From NCBI GenBank assembly GCA_017551725.1, contig JAFZKY010000047.1:1-64000 (forward strand): a DNA stretch of 64,000 nucleotides, in the 5' to 3' direction. This DNA is from Bacteroidales bacterium (GTDB lineage Bacteria; Bacteroidota; Bacteroidia; Bacteroidales; WCHB1-69). This document shows, piece after piece, positions 15,557-24,822 of this stretch. The position numbers and the translations under genes were made by a program. The notes under the pieces are model-generated. The model was given only the letters and a program-made list of their open reading frames with translations. It had not been told where the DNA came from and made no database searches. Within the stretch, counting starts at the first letter, position 1; every line of letters begins with the position of its first letter.

Positions 15557-15640
15557 GAGTTAAGAAGTTAAAAAGTTAAGAAACCAAGAAATTAAGAAGT
15601 TAAAGAATGATGGGTTGGTTGGTTTTCCGTTCTTAATTTC
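15557..15640. repeat. 8-mer array plus 11-bp inverted repeat between grpE and dnaJ
   Basis: Six consecutive 8-mers cover 15557-15604: GAGTTAAG, AAGTTAAA, AAGTTAAG, AAACCAAG, AAATTAAG, AAGTTAAA. Within the gap GAAATTAAGAA (15588-15598) is exactly complementary to TTCTTAATTTC (15630-15640). The structure fills most of the 105-base grpE-dnaJ gap. It may be an mRNA hairpin or simply a repeat remnant. Confidence 0.55.
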
Positions 15641-15658
15641 AAAAACAGATACGATATT

Positions 15659-16837
15659 ATGGCAGAAAAGAGAGACTATTACGAGGTTTTGGGGGTGAGC
15701 AAGGATGCTTCAGCGGATGAAATCAAAAAAGCATACCGCAAGTGCGCCATGCAATATCATCCCGACCGCTGGGTGAATGGCACCGAGCAGGAGAAGAAGG
15801 ATGCCGAGGAGAAGTTCAAGGAGGCGGCAGAGGCGTACGATGTGCTGAGCACGCCGGAAAAGAAGGCGCGTTACGACCAATTCGGACACGCGGGCATGGG
15901 CAGTGCGGCCAGCGACTTCTCCGGATTCAACATCAACGACATCTTCAGCCACTTCTCCGATGTGTTCGGCGGTGGCGGCTTCGGCGGTTTTGGTGACCTG
16001 TTCAGCGGGTTTGCCGGTGGTGGCGGCGGTGGCAAGCGCGTGCGCAGAGGCGGCAATATGCGTATCAAGGTGAAACTCACCTTGGAGGAGGTGGCCAACC
16101 CCACAGAAAAGAAAATCAAGATTAACAAATACGTTTCCTGCACGCATTGCAACGGCACGGGGGCCAAAGATATACACAGCAAGCAGACCTGTCCCACCTG
16201 TAAGGGCAGCGGCCAGGTGGTGCAACAGCACAGAACCATGTTCGGCATCATGCAGCAGGCATCGGTGTGCCCGCAGTGCAACGGCAGCGGCGAGATCATC
16301 AAGGATCCCTGTCCGCACTGCCACGGACATGGCATCGTGCAAGGCGAAGAGGTGATTCCCATCACCATCCCTGCCGGCGTGGACAACGGTATGCAGCTCA
16401 CCATGCGCGGCAAAGGTCATGCGGCGGAGAACGGCGGCGTGAACGGCGACCTGCTCATCGCCATCGAAGTGTTGGATCACGACATCTTCGAGCGCGACGG
16501 CAACAACCTCTATCTCAACTATTACATCAGCTTCCCGCAGGCCGCCTTGGGCGACACGGTGGAGATCCCTACCTTGAACGGCAAGGCAAAAGTGAAGATT
16601 GCCCCCGGCACACAGGGAGGACAGATATTGAGATTGCAGGGCAAAGGACTCCCCGAACTCCACTCCAAGAGTATGGGCGACCTTATCGTGAATGTGAATG
16701 TGTGGACTCCGAAGAGCCTGACCAAAGAGGAGAAGAACCTCATCGAATCACTGAAAACGCATGAGAACTTCGTCCCGAAGCCGGGTCGGAACGAACGGAG
16801 CGTCTTCAACCGAGTGCGCCAGTTCTTCAGAGACTGA
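15659..16837 (+). CDS. dnaJ: Chaperone DnaJ (type I Hsp40)
   Basis: Co-chaperone that delivers substrates to DnaK and stimulates its ATPase; 392 residues. The J domain spans residues 1-75 with Tyr-His-Pro-Asp. A Gly/Phe-rich linker follows at about 85-130. The zinc region has four repeats, Cys-Thr-His-Cys, Cys-Pro-Thr-Cys, Cys-Pro-Gln-Cys and Cys-Pro-His-Cys, each followed by a Gly-rich turn (about residues 160-230). The C-terminal substrate-binding domains follow. It is complete and canonical, downstream of grpE and likely co-transcribed. It converges on a small membrane protein gene with six bases between stops. Confidence 0.96.
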   Translation: MAEKRDYYEVLGVSKDASADEIKKAYRKCAMQYHPDRWVNGTEQEKKDAEEKFKEAAEAYDVLSTPEKKARYDQFGHAGMGSAASDFSGFNINDIFSHFSDVFGGGGFGGFGDLFSGFAGGGGGGKRVRRGGNMRIKVKLTLEEVANPTEKKIKINKYVSCTHCNGTGAKDIHSKQTCPTCKGSGQVVQQHRTMFGIMQQASVCPQCNGSGEIIKDPCPHCHGHGIVQGEEVIPITIPAGVDNGMQLTMRGKGHAAENGGVNGDLLIAIEVLDHDIFERDGNNLYLNYYISFPQAALGDTVEIPTLNGKAKVKIAPGTQGGQILRLQGKGLPELHSKSMGDLIVNVNVWTPKSLTKEEKNLIESLKTHENFVPKPGRNERSVFNRVRQFFRD

Positions 16838-16843
16838 AAAGGC

Positions 16844-17155
16844 TTATAACGCGAACTGTGTGATTACAAAAATAATTCCGCATACGAAGGTGGACACGAC
16901 AATGCCGCGTCCCGTTTTGTCGTATTTCAGATTCAGCAGATAATGCCTCAAGATGAATAAGGAGGGGATGAGGCTGATGAGGATCAGCTTGGGAATGATG
17001 GTCTTGTACAGTTTCGGATTGTTGACCAGCATATCCGGATAGGTATGCACCAGGATGGCCAGGATTCCGAACAAAATGCCAAAAAGGATGGCCGGTAAAA
17101 GAATACCGATCAATCCACCTAAAACATACGAGTCTTTTCTCAGTTTATCTAACAT
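16844..17155 (-). CDS. Small uncharacterised membrane protein, 103 residues
   Basis: Three hydrophobic segments are visible: about 10-35 (with a repeated Gly-Ile-Leu pattern), 52-72 and 83-101, separated by short loops. A cluster Leu-Lys-Tyr-Asp-Lys-Thr-Gly-Arg-Gly precedes the last helix. No catalytic or transport motif is recognisable. The gene overlaps the end of surE by 11 bases, so its translation is probably coupled to surE. Last gene of the protease-surE-membrane protein operon. Confidence 0.75.
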   Translation of the reverse strand: MLDKLRKDSYVLGGLIGILLPAILFGILFGILAILVHTYPDMLVNNPKLYKTIIPKLILISLIPSLFILRHYLLNLKYDKTGRGIVVSTFVCGIIFVITQFAL

Positions 17156-17915
17156 CTTCCAGGTATTTTAAATCGTTCATATAACGGTGGGCGGTCATGT
17201 CGTATTGCACGGGCTGCACGGAAATGTAGTGGTTTTTGAGGATGTTCTCGCAGCAATCCTCGCTGGTGTCGAGGTTTTCCAACCAGCCTGTGAGCCAATA
17301 GTATTTGCCGCCAAACGGGTCCGTGTTCTCCACCAGTTCCTCATGCCACACGCCGTCGGTCTGCTTGGCAATCCGGATGCCCTTAATCTCCTCGATGGAA
17401 CCTTTGGGGATGTTGACGTTGAGGCAGATGTGCGGCGGAAGGCCCCGTTTCAACACCTCCGCCACAATTTTCTTGCCAAAATGGATGGCAGCGGTGAAAT
17501 CGGCATCCTTGGAATAGTCCAGAAGGGAGAGTCCTATGGCCAAATTCTCAAAAGAGGCTTCGATGGCGGCTCCCATGGTGCCGGAGTAGATGACGCTGAC
17601 CGAAGAGTTAGAGCCGTGGTTGATGCCCGACAGCACCAGATCGATGGGACGGTCCTTGAAGATGACTTTCTGGCCCAGTTTCACGCAGTCCACGGGTGTG
17701 CCGTTGGTGCGCCAGTATTGCACCCCATCTTCCTCTTTATACTGATGAAGACGGAGCGGTTGCATGAAGGTGATGGAGTGTCCCACGCCCGAGCGCGGGC
17801 GGTCAGGCGTGATAACGACCACCTCGCCGAACGAGCGGGCGATTTCCACCATCGCGGTCAGGCCTTTGGCTTCATATCCGTCATCGTTGACGACCAGAAT
17901 AACCCGTTTGCTCAT
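17145..17915 (-). CDS. surE: 5'/3'-nucleotidase SurE
   Basis: Metal-dependent survival protein phosphatase acting on nucleoside 5'- and 3'-monophosphates and polyphosphate; 256 residues, cytoplasmic. The metal site is Asn-Asp-Asp-Gly (residues 10-13), followed by Ala/Thr-Pro-Asp-Arg-Pro-Arg-Ser-Gly-Val-Gly near 36-45, Asn-Gly-Thr-Pro-Val-Asp-Cys, and Ser-Gly-Ile-Asn-His-Gly-Ser-Asn near residue 95. All are typical. The ATG overlaps the stop codon of the upstream protease gene by one base, so the two are translationally coupled, and its end overlaps the next gene. Confidence 0.94.
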   Translation of the reverse strand: MSKRVILVVNDDGYEAKGLTAMVEIARSFGEVVVITPDRPRSGVGHSITFMQPLRLHQYKEEDGVQYWRTNGTPVDCVKLGQKVIFKDRPIDLVLSGINHGSNSSVSVIYSGTMGAAIEASFENLAIGLSLLDYSKDADFTAAIHFGKKIVAEVLKRGLPPHICLNVNIPKGSIEEIKGIRIAKQTDGVWHEELVENTDPFGGKYYWLTGWLENLDTSEDCCENILKNHYISVQPVQYDMTAHRYMNDLKYLEDVR

Positions 17916-20900
17916 TACTGTTTTACGATTTTAAAGGTTTTTACAATATGTTGACGGTCGGTCAGACGCATCAGATAGATGCCGTTGGCACAGGATGCCA
18001 GGGAAAGGGTTTTATCTCCTGTAAACTCGCCTTGCAGCAAGACACGTCCGGAGAGGTCCAAAAGCTGGTATTGCATGGGACGGGCTTCCGGAGAGTGGAT
18101 TTTCACCATGTCGCGGGTGGGGTTGGGATATACCAAAATCTCGTTGGTGGAGACCACTTCTTCAATGCCCACACCCGACTTGGCGGCGATAGGCAGATTG
18201 ATAAGGTCAAGCATGGCCATGTCGTTGCCGGATGACATCATCTGGTCCTTTTTGTATTCCCATTTGAGCGTATGTTGGCCTGCGGGAATAATATACTGCG
18301 CTTTCGTCCAATCAATCTCTCCGCTCCAAGCATCTTTTTTGGTCCCGTTTATATAGAAATTAAGAAAATCATACCCTTCTTCCGAAGAGACTTTGTAGTA
18401 AAAGGAGAGCGTATCGGGTTGTCCAACCTCAATACGGATGGACAATGTGCTGGACTGGTTATTGTTGATAGTGCCGGATTTGGCAGCATACGTGCCCTCG
18501 TACGGATATTTCGTGGTGATGACCCAAGGATGGCTGTTGTCGTTCTGCCATTCGTAGGTTGTGAAATCACCGGATTCCCAATCCTCGATGGATGCTCCGA
18601 TTCTCAATGGAATATCTTGGATGATAGTATAATCACCAGAGTAGTAGGCAATATGCAGGATGGTGATAGTCGGTTCGGTGACATCGGATTTCACTTGGAT
18701 ATAAAAAGGAACCTCATGCGATTGGGTGGTTTGCAAGGCGGGAACGAATTGCGCTCCACGGAGGAATTTAAGTTTTCCGTCAGGATTGCTCACATATACA
18801 GAACCGTTGGCTGACGAACCATTGCCCACATTGCCCACATTGACAAGCAGAGTGGCTTTTTCACCAAAATCCAAACGACCGTTACGATTGCCGGCGGTAT
18901 CCAAAACAGTGAGGTTGTTGATGGCAAGTTGTGGGGCGTGCAGCGGAATGGAGAACTCCTGCTGTTTGGCTTCTCCGTTGTAGGTAAGCATAAGTGTAAA
19001 ATTGGCGGTTTCAAAAGCAGGTGCATTGTCCGCCACCTTGAACTTATAAGCACCTTGGCTGACAGTGTTCGCCCCAACACCCAACTGGGACAAATTCAAC
19101 GTGCCTTTCATGATGGTAATGTGAGGATTGTTGGTGCTGAGAACGGTTTGGATGTTGCTGGCATTCTGGTTTCCGATATTATGGAAATTCATATCAATGT
19201 TGACGGTCTCCCCATTATCGGCATTACCGTCGTGGTTGCCGTTATCATTCAGGGTGAATAATTCGGACAGCACATACGGACCGTTATTGGGGATGAAGGT
19301 CAGGGTGCCGACAAAGGGAATGTAGTTGGGATGTGTGGCCACCACACAGATGGTATCGCCTGGAATCGTGTTGGTCGGCAGGTTCATGAGAAGTGTTCCA
19401 TTGGAAATAGAACCGGTGCCGAACACCTGGTTATGGTAGGAAAGCGTCACTTTTGCATTTTCCACAGGGGAGGAGAATGTGATGTTGGGAGTGCTTTCGA
19501 CGACGGAGTTCGTATAGTTGAGGTTCAGCGGTTGTGGCACAGCGGTGCGCACCAACAAGGAGGGATCACCAAATATAACCCAGGTACGGGCCGTTTTGAC
19601 AGCCTCGGAATTGGAAGAATTGGAGTAGGTGTCCAGCATGTGCAGGAAACCGTTAAAAACGATGCCACCGAAAGTGTGTCTTTGCGGCGTGTTGTTGGCT
19701 CCTGTCAGAAGCTGGATCATGCGGTCTTGGCCGCACATGGGCTCGTTCCACGATTGGTTGATGGTGGACATCAGCGTGCTTACCGCCCCAGTGGGCTGAC
19801 CATTTTTGGTGGCGCGCATCCAGGCTTCCGCGAAACAGTTTTTCCCGCTATAGTTGCCGTTCTGACAGGCTACTGAGATGATGAAGGGCAATTTGTTGTA
19901 GTTGGTTAGATTTTGAACGTTGGAATTACTGAAACTGGAAGATACCCACATGTCGTAATCTCCGTGCCCGCAGTAGTTGATGATACCCACGCCAGAATTT
20001 ATTGCGTTGGCCACCTGGGTGGCTGTGGGATTGCCTGAAGCGTCCAACCCACCCTGACTGCCCTCGAAAAACTCATAACCGGATGTATAGGTATAGTTTT
20101 GGAGGATATTGTCTATGTTTCGGATGTGTGTGTAGTCATATTCGTTGTTGTCTCCTGGACCCTGATCGGAGGCGATGCCGCAGAAGACGGGGAGATGGGA
20201 TGTCTCCGGTGGATTCTGCTCATATTGGAGAAAACGGTCCACTTGTGTGTTGACATGGTCAACCGTTTCCGCCGATATTTTGCCGATAATGACATCCGCG
20301 TAGTTGTCGTTGCCCGCAATTTCGCCATAGTAGTTGTCGCTGATGTTTCCGTTTGCCGTGATGGTGGGGAATTTTCCGCTGTCACCAACCAGCAGAACAA
20401 AAGTAAGGTTATGGCTGTTGTAATAATTGGTGATGTAGTTCTTTACTGCGCTGCTCGTGTTTCCAATCGTGGAAAGGGAGACGATTTCCGTGGGATAACC
20501 GTTTTTGATTTTCCAGTCCGCGTAGGGCTGCATGGCTGCACAGAACTCCTCCGGGGCGAGGATGAGAATCGCACCATTTTCCTCCAACGGCGTGGAACGC
20601 ATGGTGTGATAGTTCAGGAAATGATTCTGGTAGATATCCTTAAATGTTTTGGAAATCCTGCTTGGGTGCTGAATGTCGGTGGTGCTATTGAAGCGGATAC
20701 GCACGGTGATGCTGGAATAGACTTTCAACTCTTTTCGGACAGGGTTGTAGGCAAACGGGTAGAAACGGACCGGTATGCCGTGATAGTCATGCAGTTGATA
20801 GGAATCCCCCAACGTGACAGTGTCGTTGTAGAACATCTTATCCTGCCAATAGGCGGGTCCTTTCTGGTAGGGAATATCCTGAGGGTTTATATTCCGGTAA

Positions 20901-21238
20901 AGGGTGCCTTTGGACGGTGCCAACTCGAAATCAGTAACCGTTTGATAGCTGGAATGTAAGATTTCAGCCGTGGGTACACTGTTTTCAGGAATCATCAGCG
21001 AGGTGGCCGTCTGAAGCAGTTGCGGATTGCCCACCACATTGATGGGATATGCTTCTGGCATGGACAATAAAGCCATCCGCTGGCCATCAACCATGACGGA
21101 ATGAGTATAGTAATTTGGGAAATCAACACGGATAACAGCCTCCTGATTTGAAGATTGAAGCAGTGTAAATTGGATTTCTTGTGCAAAAGAAGTGAAAAAA
21201 AACAGGATAAAAGCCCCAAACAGGCAGATTTTCTTCAT
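17915..21238 (-). CDS. Gingipain-like C25 cysteine peptidase with T9SS sorting domain
   Basis: A secreted 1107-residue protein. A signal peptide occupies residues 1-19, followed by a C25 propeptide-like region to about 210. The peptidase domain carries the dyad of gingipain R: His425 in Asn-Tyr-Cys-Gly-His-Gly and Cys458 in Ser-Val-Ala-Cys-Gln-Asn-Gly. Immunoglobulin-like regions follow (about 590-870). A cleaved-adhesin/MAM-like domain begins near Asp-Trp-Glu-Ser-Gly-Asp at about 880, and the last 75 residues form a T9SS sorting domain starting at Val-Tyr-Pro-Asn-Pro-Thr. The architecture parallels Porphyromonas gingipains, so outer-membrane export and proteolysis are expected. Substrate preference (Arg or Lys) cannot be read. 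Its stop overlaps the surE start. Confidence 0.9.
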   Translation of the reverse strand: MKKICLFGAFILFFFTSFAQEIQFTLLQSSNQEAVIRVDFPNYYTHSVMVDGQRMALLSMPEAYPINVVGNPQLLQTATSLMIPENSVPTAEILHSSYQTVTDFELAPSKGTLYRNINPQDIPYQKGPAYWQDKMFYNDTVTLGDSYQLHDYHGIPVRFYPFAYNPVRKELKVYSSITVRIRFNSTTDIQHPSRISKTFKDIYQNHFLNYHTMRSTPLEENGAILILAPEEFCAAMQPYADWKIKNGYPTEIVSLSTIGNTSSAVKNYITNYYNSHNLTFVLLVGDSGKFPTITANGNISDNYYGEIAGNDNYADVIIGKISAETVDHVNTQVDRFLQYEQNPPETSHLPVFCGIASDQGPGDNNEYDYTHIRNIDNILQNYTYTSGYEFFEGSQGGLDASGNPTATQVANAINSGVGIINYCGHGDYDMWVSSSFSNSNVQNLTNYNKLPFIISVACQNGNYSGKNCFAEAWMRATKNGQPTGAVSTLMSTINQSWNEPMCGQDRMIQLLTGANNTPQRHTFGGIVFNGFLHMLDTYSNSSNSEAVKTARTWVIFGDPSLLVRTAVPQPLNLNYTNSVVESTPNITFSSPVENAKVTLSYHNQVFGTGSISNGTLLMNLPTNTIPGDTICVVATHPNYIPFVGTLTFIPNNGPYVLSELFTLNDNGNHDGNADNGETVNIDMNFHNIGNQNASNIQTVLSTNNPHITIMKGTLNLSQLGVGANTVSQGAYKFKVADNAPAFETANFTLMLTYNGEAKQQEFSIPLHAPQLAINNLTVLDTAGNRNGRLDFGEKATLLVNVGNVGNGSSANGSVYVSNPDGKLKFLRGAQFVPALQTTQSHEVPFYIQVKSDVTEPTITILHIAYYSGDYTIIQDIPLRIGASIEDWESGDFTTYEWQNDNSHPWVITTKYPYEGTYAAKSGTINNNQSSTLSIRIEVGQPDTLSFYYKVSSEEGYDFLNFYINGTKKDAWSGEIDWTKAQYIIPAGQHTLKWEYKKDQMMSSGNDMAMLDLINLPIAAKSGVGIEEVVSTNEILVYPNPTRDMVKIHSPEARPMQYQLLDLSGRVLLQGEFTGDKTLSLASCANGIYLMRLTDRQHIVKTFKIVKQ

Positions 21239-21297
21239 AAAATGTCTTATTCTGATATTATTGACAAAAAAAGGATAAATTTTTACAAATAAGGCGG

Positions 21298-21305
21298 CAA
21301 AGATA
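21298..21305 (-). promoter_or_regulatory. -7 element of the C25 peptidase operon
   Basis: The minus strand reads TATCTTTGCCGCC starting at 21305, 60 bases before the start codon at 21238. The same TATCTTTGCCGCC string occurs upstream of metK. Confidence 0.55.
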
Positions 21306-21315
21306 CACTTTTTCC

Positions 21316-22059
21316 TTATTCTTCGTCTTCCCCTTTTAAAATGTCAACAATATGAATAATTTCGATACCTACGTTATGGGCTTCCTTATAGGCATCCATC
21401 ATTTGGAGGCAATGGATGTCGGTGGAGGTGATGTATTCGGCGCCCATGTTGTAGATTTGGTTTATGATTTCGCCCGTCATAGCTTCGGCTACCACCGGGT
21501 TGACGGCAGAAAACCGACCGTTGGCTCCGCAACAACCGTGTATATTGTCATCGGTCAAAAGATCCAGTCCCCGGGTATTGCGCAATAGGATTTCCGGTGC
21601 ATCGTTGGCGGGGTACAGGTTTCGCGCCGAACAGCTTTTGAAATAGAAAACCCTATGGTTGAATATGTTGCCAAGCGTTTCCACCTTCTTGATATTGACA
21701 ATGTAGTCGCAGATTTCGTAGATGTGCGAGATGAAGGCCTTGAGGGTCTGCGGAGGTTGGCTGTTTTCCAGCAACTTCTTGTAATACTGCTTGATGAAGC
21801 CGGCACAGGAGGAGTCCGGGATGATGAAGGGCAGGTTTACGTCGTGGTTGTTGATGACGTGCAAGCCCATGTTCTGCGCATACTCAATCTCGCCCTGCAT
21901 ATAGAACCGTTTGCCGCAGCAGGTCTGTTCGTCAATGTATTGGCAAATCAGCCCCAACCGTTGCAGCACCGTGAAAGTGCTGGCAGCGGTTCCGGATTGG
22001 AAGATGTCCATCTGACAGGGGATGAACACATTGATAATGTTGCTGTGGTCGTCTGCCAT
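21316..22059 (-). CDS. LutA/YkgE-like Fe-S protein with two CCG domains
   Basis: A 247-residue cytoplasmic protein of the Cys-Cys-Gly family found in lactate utilisation protein LutA, GlcF and heterodisulfide reductase subunit B. Cysteine motifs are Phe-Ile-Pro-Cys near residue 15, Thr-Cys-Cys-Gly-Lys-Arg near 47, Ser-Ser-Cys-Ala-Gly near 84, Ser-Cys-Ser-Ala-Arg near 142 and His-Gly-Cys-Cys-Gly-Ala-Asn-Gly near 178, giving two CCG sites for an Fe-S cluster. The partners lutB and lutC are not adjacent. It follows nrdJ by 12 bases and is probably co-transcribed; that pairing is unusual and the electron-transfer role is inferred. Confidence 0.82.
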   Translation of the reverse strand: MADDHSNIINVFIPCQMDIFQSGTAASTFTVLQRLGLICQYIDEQTCCGKRFYMQGEIEYAQNMGLHVINNHDVNLPFIIPDSSCAGFIKQYYKKLLENSQPPQTLKAFISHIYEICDYIVNIKKVETLGNIFNHRVFYFKSCSARNLYPANDAPEILLRNTRGLDLLTDDNIHGCCGANGRFSAVNPVVAEAMTGEIINQIYNMGAEYITSTDIHCLQMMDAYKEAHNVGIEIIHIVDILKGEDEE

Positions 22060-22071
22060 ATTGGAGGAACT

Positions 22072-24822
22072 TTAGTTACCGCATTTGGAGTAGCCGCAGG
22101 CAGTGCATACCAGACAGCCCTCCTTGAACTCCATCGTGCCTTTCTGGTGACATTTCGGGCACTCGGTGCCTTCCTGCTTGGTGCCGTCTTGGATGAATTT
22201 CTTCAAAGCGCGGCACACACCGTTGCGCCACGAATTGATGCTCTCCTGACGGAAGTTGAGGCTGGAGATGATGTTCACGATGTTGGTCACCGGGATGCCG
22301 TTGCGCAACAGGGCAGAGGTCATCTTGGCATAGTTCCAGAATTCCTGATCGAAGCAACGGTCCAATCCGCAGAGGCGCACCTCATAGCCGGCCTTGTCGT
22401 AGTATTTGAAATCGTACGACTTGGTGCCGTCTTCGTGTCTGTTCTTGATAATGATGCCGTGTTCTACCCATTTGGGAAGTTGGAAACTCTCCTCGCCCGT
22501 CTTGCCGGTGAAGATTTCGTACGGTTTGCCATTATACAAGCCGATGTAGGCCACCCAGTCTTCGTTGTTGTTCTTGAAGTGGATGATGTCGGCATGGAGC
22601 TCTTTCGGGCGTTTGAAGTTCTTGGGGAGGTTGTTTTTGTTCTCCTCGGGTTTCTTTTCCGAGATGGATGTCAGCACGCCCGTACGGGATCCGTCGCGAT
22701 AGACGGTCAAGCCCTTGCAGCCGCACTGCCAAGCTTTGAGGTAGAGGTCGGCCACGGTCTGCTCCGACACGTTGTTGGGCAGGTTCACCGTAACAGAAAT
22801 GGAGTGGTCCACCCATTTCTGCACAGAGCCTTGAAGTTCCACCTTCTTAAGGTAGTCGGTGTCGGCGGCAGTGGACTTGAAATAGGGGGATTTCTCCACC
22901 AGCGCCATCACCTCTTTCTCGCTCATCTGCTTCATCTGCTCAAAGGTGTAGCCTTGGGTTTCGGCCCAGACCACGAATTTGGGATGGAAGACCATATACT
23001 CCTCGAAGCTGTCGCCCATCTCGTCCTTGACGATGGTTTTGGAGATGTTGATGTCGTTGGGGTTGATTTTGCGTTTACGCTTGTAGGCCACGTTGAAGGC
23101 GGGTTCGATACCGGAGGTGGTCTGCGTGCAGATGCTGACGCTGCCCGTGGGGGCGATAGTCAGCAGGGCGATGTTGCGCCGTCCGTAGCGCACCATGTCG
23201 TCATACAGCTTCGGGTCGGCTTTCTGAATACGCTGGATGAAGGGGTTGTGGCCCTCCTTGATGCAGCTATAGACGGGGAATGCGCCACGCTCCCGGGCCA
23301 TGTTCACGGAGGAACGGTAGGCAGCCAGGGCCAGTTGTTTGTGTACTTCCGTGGAGAAGGCATTGCCCTCGTCGGAGCCGTAACGGATGTTCAATGCGGC
23401 CAGCATGTCGCCCTCCGCCGTGATGCCCAGACCCGTGCGGCGGCCCTTGGTGGACTGGCGGCGGATCTTCAGCCACAGCTCTTTTTCCACCCGCTTGATG
23501 CTCTCGTTCTCCGGGTCTTTTTCAATCTTGGAAAGAATCTGGTCAATTTTTTCCAGCTCCAGATCGATGATGTCGTCCATCAGCCGTTGGGCATACTGCA
23601 CATGCTGTTTGAAGAGCGGCATGTTGAAGTATGCCTGGTCGGTGAAGGGGTGTTCAACATAGCTGTATAGGTTAATGGCGATGAGGCGGCAGCTGTCGTA
23701 CGGGCAGAGGGGAATCTCACCGCAGGGATTGGTGGAGACGGTCTTGAAACCCTCATCCTCGTAGCAGTCGGGCACCGACTCGCGACGGATGGTGTCCCAG
23801 AAAAGCACGCCCGGCTCAGCCGACTTCCAGGCGTTGTGGATGATTTTCTTCCACAACTTGGAGGCATCGATATCCTGTTTGAACTTGGGATTTTCGGAGT
23901 AGATTGGAAATGTCTGCGTATAAGTTTCGTTGTTCTGGGCGCAGCGCATGAAATCATCATCAAGGCGCACCGAAACATTGGCACCGGTGACTTTCCCCTC
24001 CGTCATCTTGGCATCGATGAACTTCTCGGCATCGGGATGCTTGATGGAGATGGAAAGCATCAGGGCCCCGCGACGGCCGTCTTGGGCCACCTCGCGGGTG
24101 GAGTTGGAATAGCGTTCCATGAAAGGCACCACGCCGGTGGACGACAATGCGCAGTTTTGCACGTGGCTGCCCGTGGGACGGATGTCGGACAGGTCGTGGC
24201 CCACGCCACCGCGCCGTTTCATCAGCTGCACCTGCTCCTCGTCCATCTTCATGATCCCGCCGTAAGAGTCGGAATCACCCTCGTTGCCAATGACAAAGCA
24301 GTTGGACAGGGAGACAATCTGGTCGTGATTGCCGATGCCCGCCATGGGGCTGCCTTGAGGCACGATATAGCGGAAATGGTCAAACAGGGAGAAGATGAGT
24401 TCTTCGCTCATCGGGTTGGCATAGCGTTTCTCGATGCGGGCGAACTCGCTGGCCATGCGGTGGTGCATGTCTTCCGGCGTCCTTTCCTGCAGGTTTCCGT
24501 TCTTGTCCTTCAAGGCGTACTTGTCAATCCATACGCCGGCAGCCAGCTCGTCGCCGTTGAAATAACGGACCACGTCGGCCAAGATCTCTTTCTTCGTGTA
24601 GGTCTTTTTCGGGTTTGATGCAGCAGTGTCTTTCATGGAAGATATTTCCTGTTCAGCCGCAGAAGTAACGAATTCATCCGTTTCCGCCTGCTGCGACATC
24701 TTTTGGATGGCATTTTCGCGAGATTGAAGCAATTCCGAAACCTTCGGCGTCTCGCCGGTAGTGGTGAGCGTTTCCGCTACAGAATCGTCTTCGAAACCGA
24801 AAAGAGATAAATCATTATTCAT
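22072..24822 (-). CDS. nrdJ: B12-dependent class II ribonucleotide reductase
   Basis: Reduces ribonucleotides to deoxyribonucleotides through an adenosylcobalamin-generated thiyl radical, independent of oxygen; 916 residues. The active-site cysteine is Cys367 in Asn-Pro-Cys-Gly-Glu; Ser-Leu-Ser-Asn-Cys near residue 175 supplies a redox cysteine; Ala-Pro-Thr-Gly-Ser lies near residue 560. The C-terminus is a zinc-ribbon-like Cys-Pro-Lys-Cys...Cys-Thr-Ala-Cys tail for re-reduction. The first 75 residues are a Ser/Thr/Glu/Gln-rich extension before the conserved Tyr-Phe-Asn-Gly-Asp-Glu-Leu-Ala-Ala start of the family. It is transcribed with the Fe-S protein gene from a promoter with a leader of about 200 bases. 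Confidence 0.93.
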   Translation of the reverse strand: MNNDLSLFGFEDDSVAETLTTTGETPKVSELLQSRENAIQKMSQQAETDEFVTSAAEQEISSMKDTAASNPKKTYTKKEILADVVRYFNGDELAAGVWIDKYALKDKNGNLQERTPEDMHHRMASEFARIEKRYANPMSEELIFSLFDHFRYIVPQGSPMAGIGNHDQIVSLSNCFVIGNEGDSDSYGGIMKMDEEQVQLMKRRGGVGHDLSDIRPTGSHVQNCALSSTGVVPFMERYSNSTREVAQDGRRGALMLSISIKHPDAEKFIDAKMTEGKVTGANVSVRLDDDFMRCAQNNETYTQTFPIYSENPKFKQDIDASKLWKKIIHNAWKSAEPGVLFWDTIRRESVPDCYEDEGFKTVSTNPCGEIPLCPYDSCRLIAINLYSYVEHPFTDQAYFNMPLFKQHVQYAQRLMDDIIDLELEKIDQILSKIEKDPENESIKRVEKELWLKIRRQSTKGRRTGLGITAEGDMLAALNIRYGSDEGNAFSTEVHKQLALAAYRSSVNMARERGAFPVYSCIKEGHNPFIQRIQKADPKLYDDMVRYGRRNIALLTIAPTGSVSICTQTTSGIEPAFNVAYKRKRKINPNDINISKTIVKDEMGDSFEEYMVFHPKFVVWAETQGYTFEQMKQMSEKEVMALVEKSPYFKSTAADTDYLKKVELQGSVQKWVDHSISVTVNLPNNVSEQTVADLYLKAWQCGCKGLTVYRDGSRTGVLTSISEKKPEENKNNLPKNFKRPKELHADIIHFKNNNEDWVAYIGLYNGKPYEIFTGKTGEESFQLPKWVEHGIIIKNRHEDGTKSYDFKYYDKAGYEVRLCGLDRCFDQEFWNYAKMTSALLRNGIPVTNIVNIISSLNFRQESINSWRNGVCRALKKFIQDGTKQEGTECPKCHQKGTMEFKEGCLVCTACGYSKCGN

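Noticed and set aside
21655..23670. Open frame of about 670 codons antisense to nrdJ and the Fe-S protein gene
   Set aside because: It spans two real genes including their junction, has no promoter-like element and reads as Val/Gly/His-rich low-information sequence.
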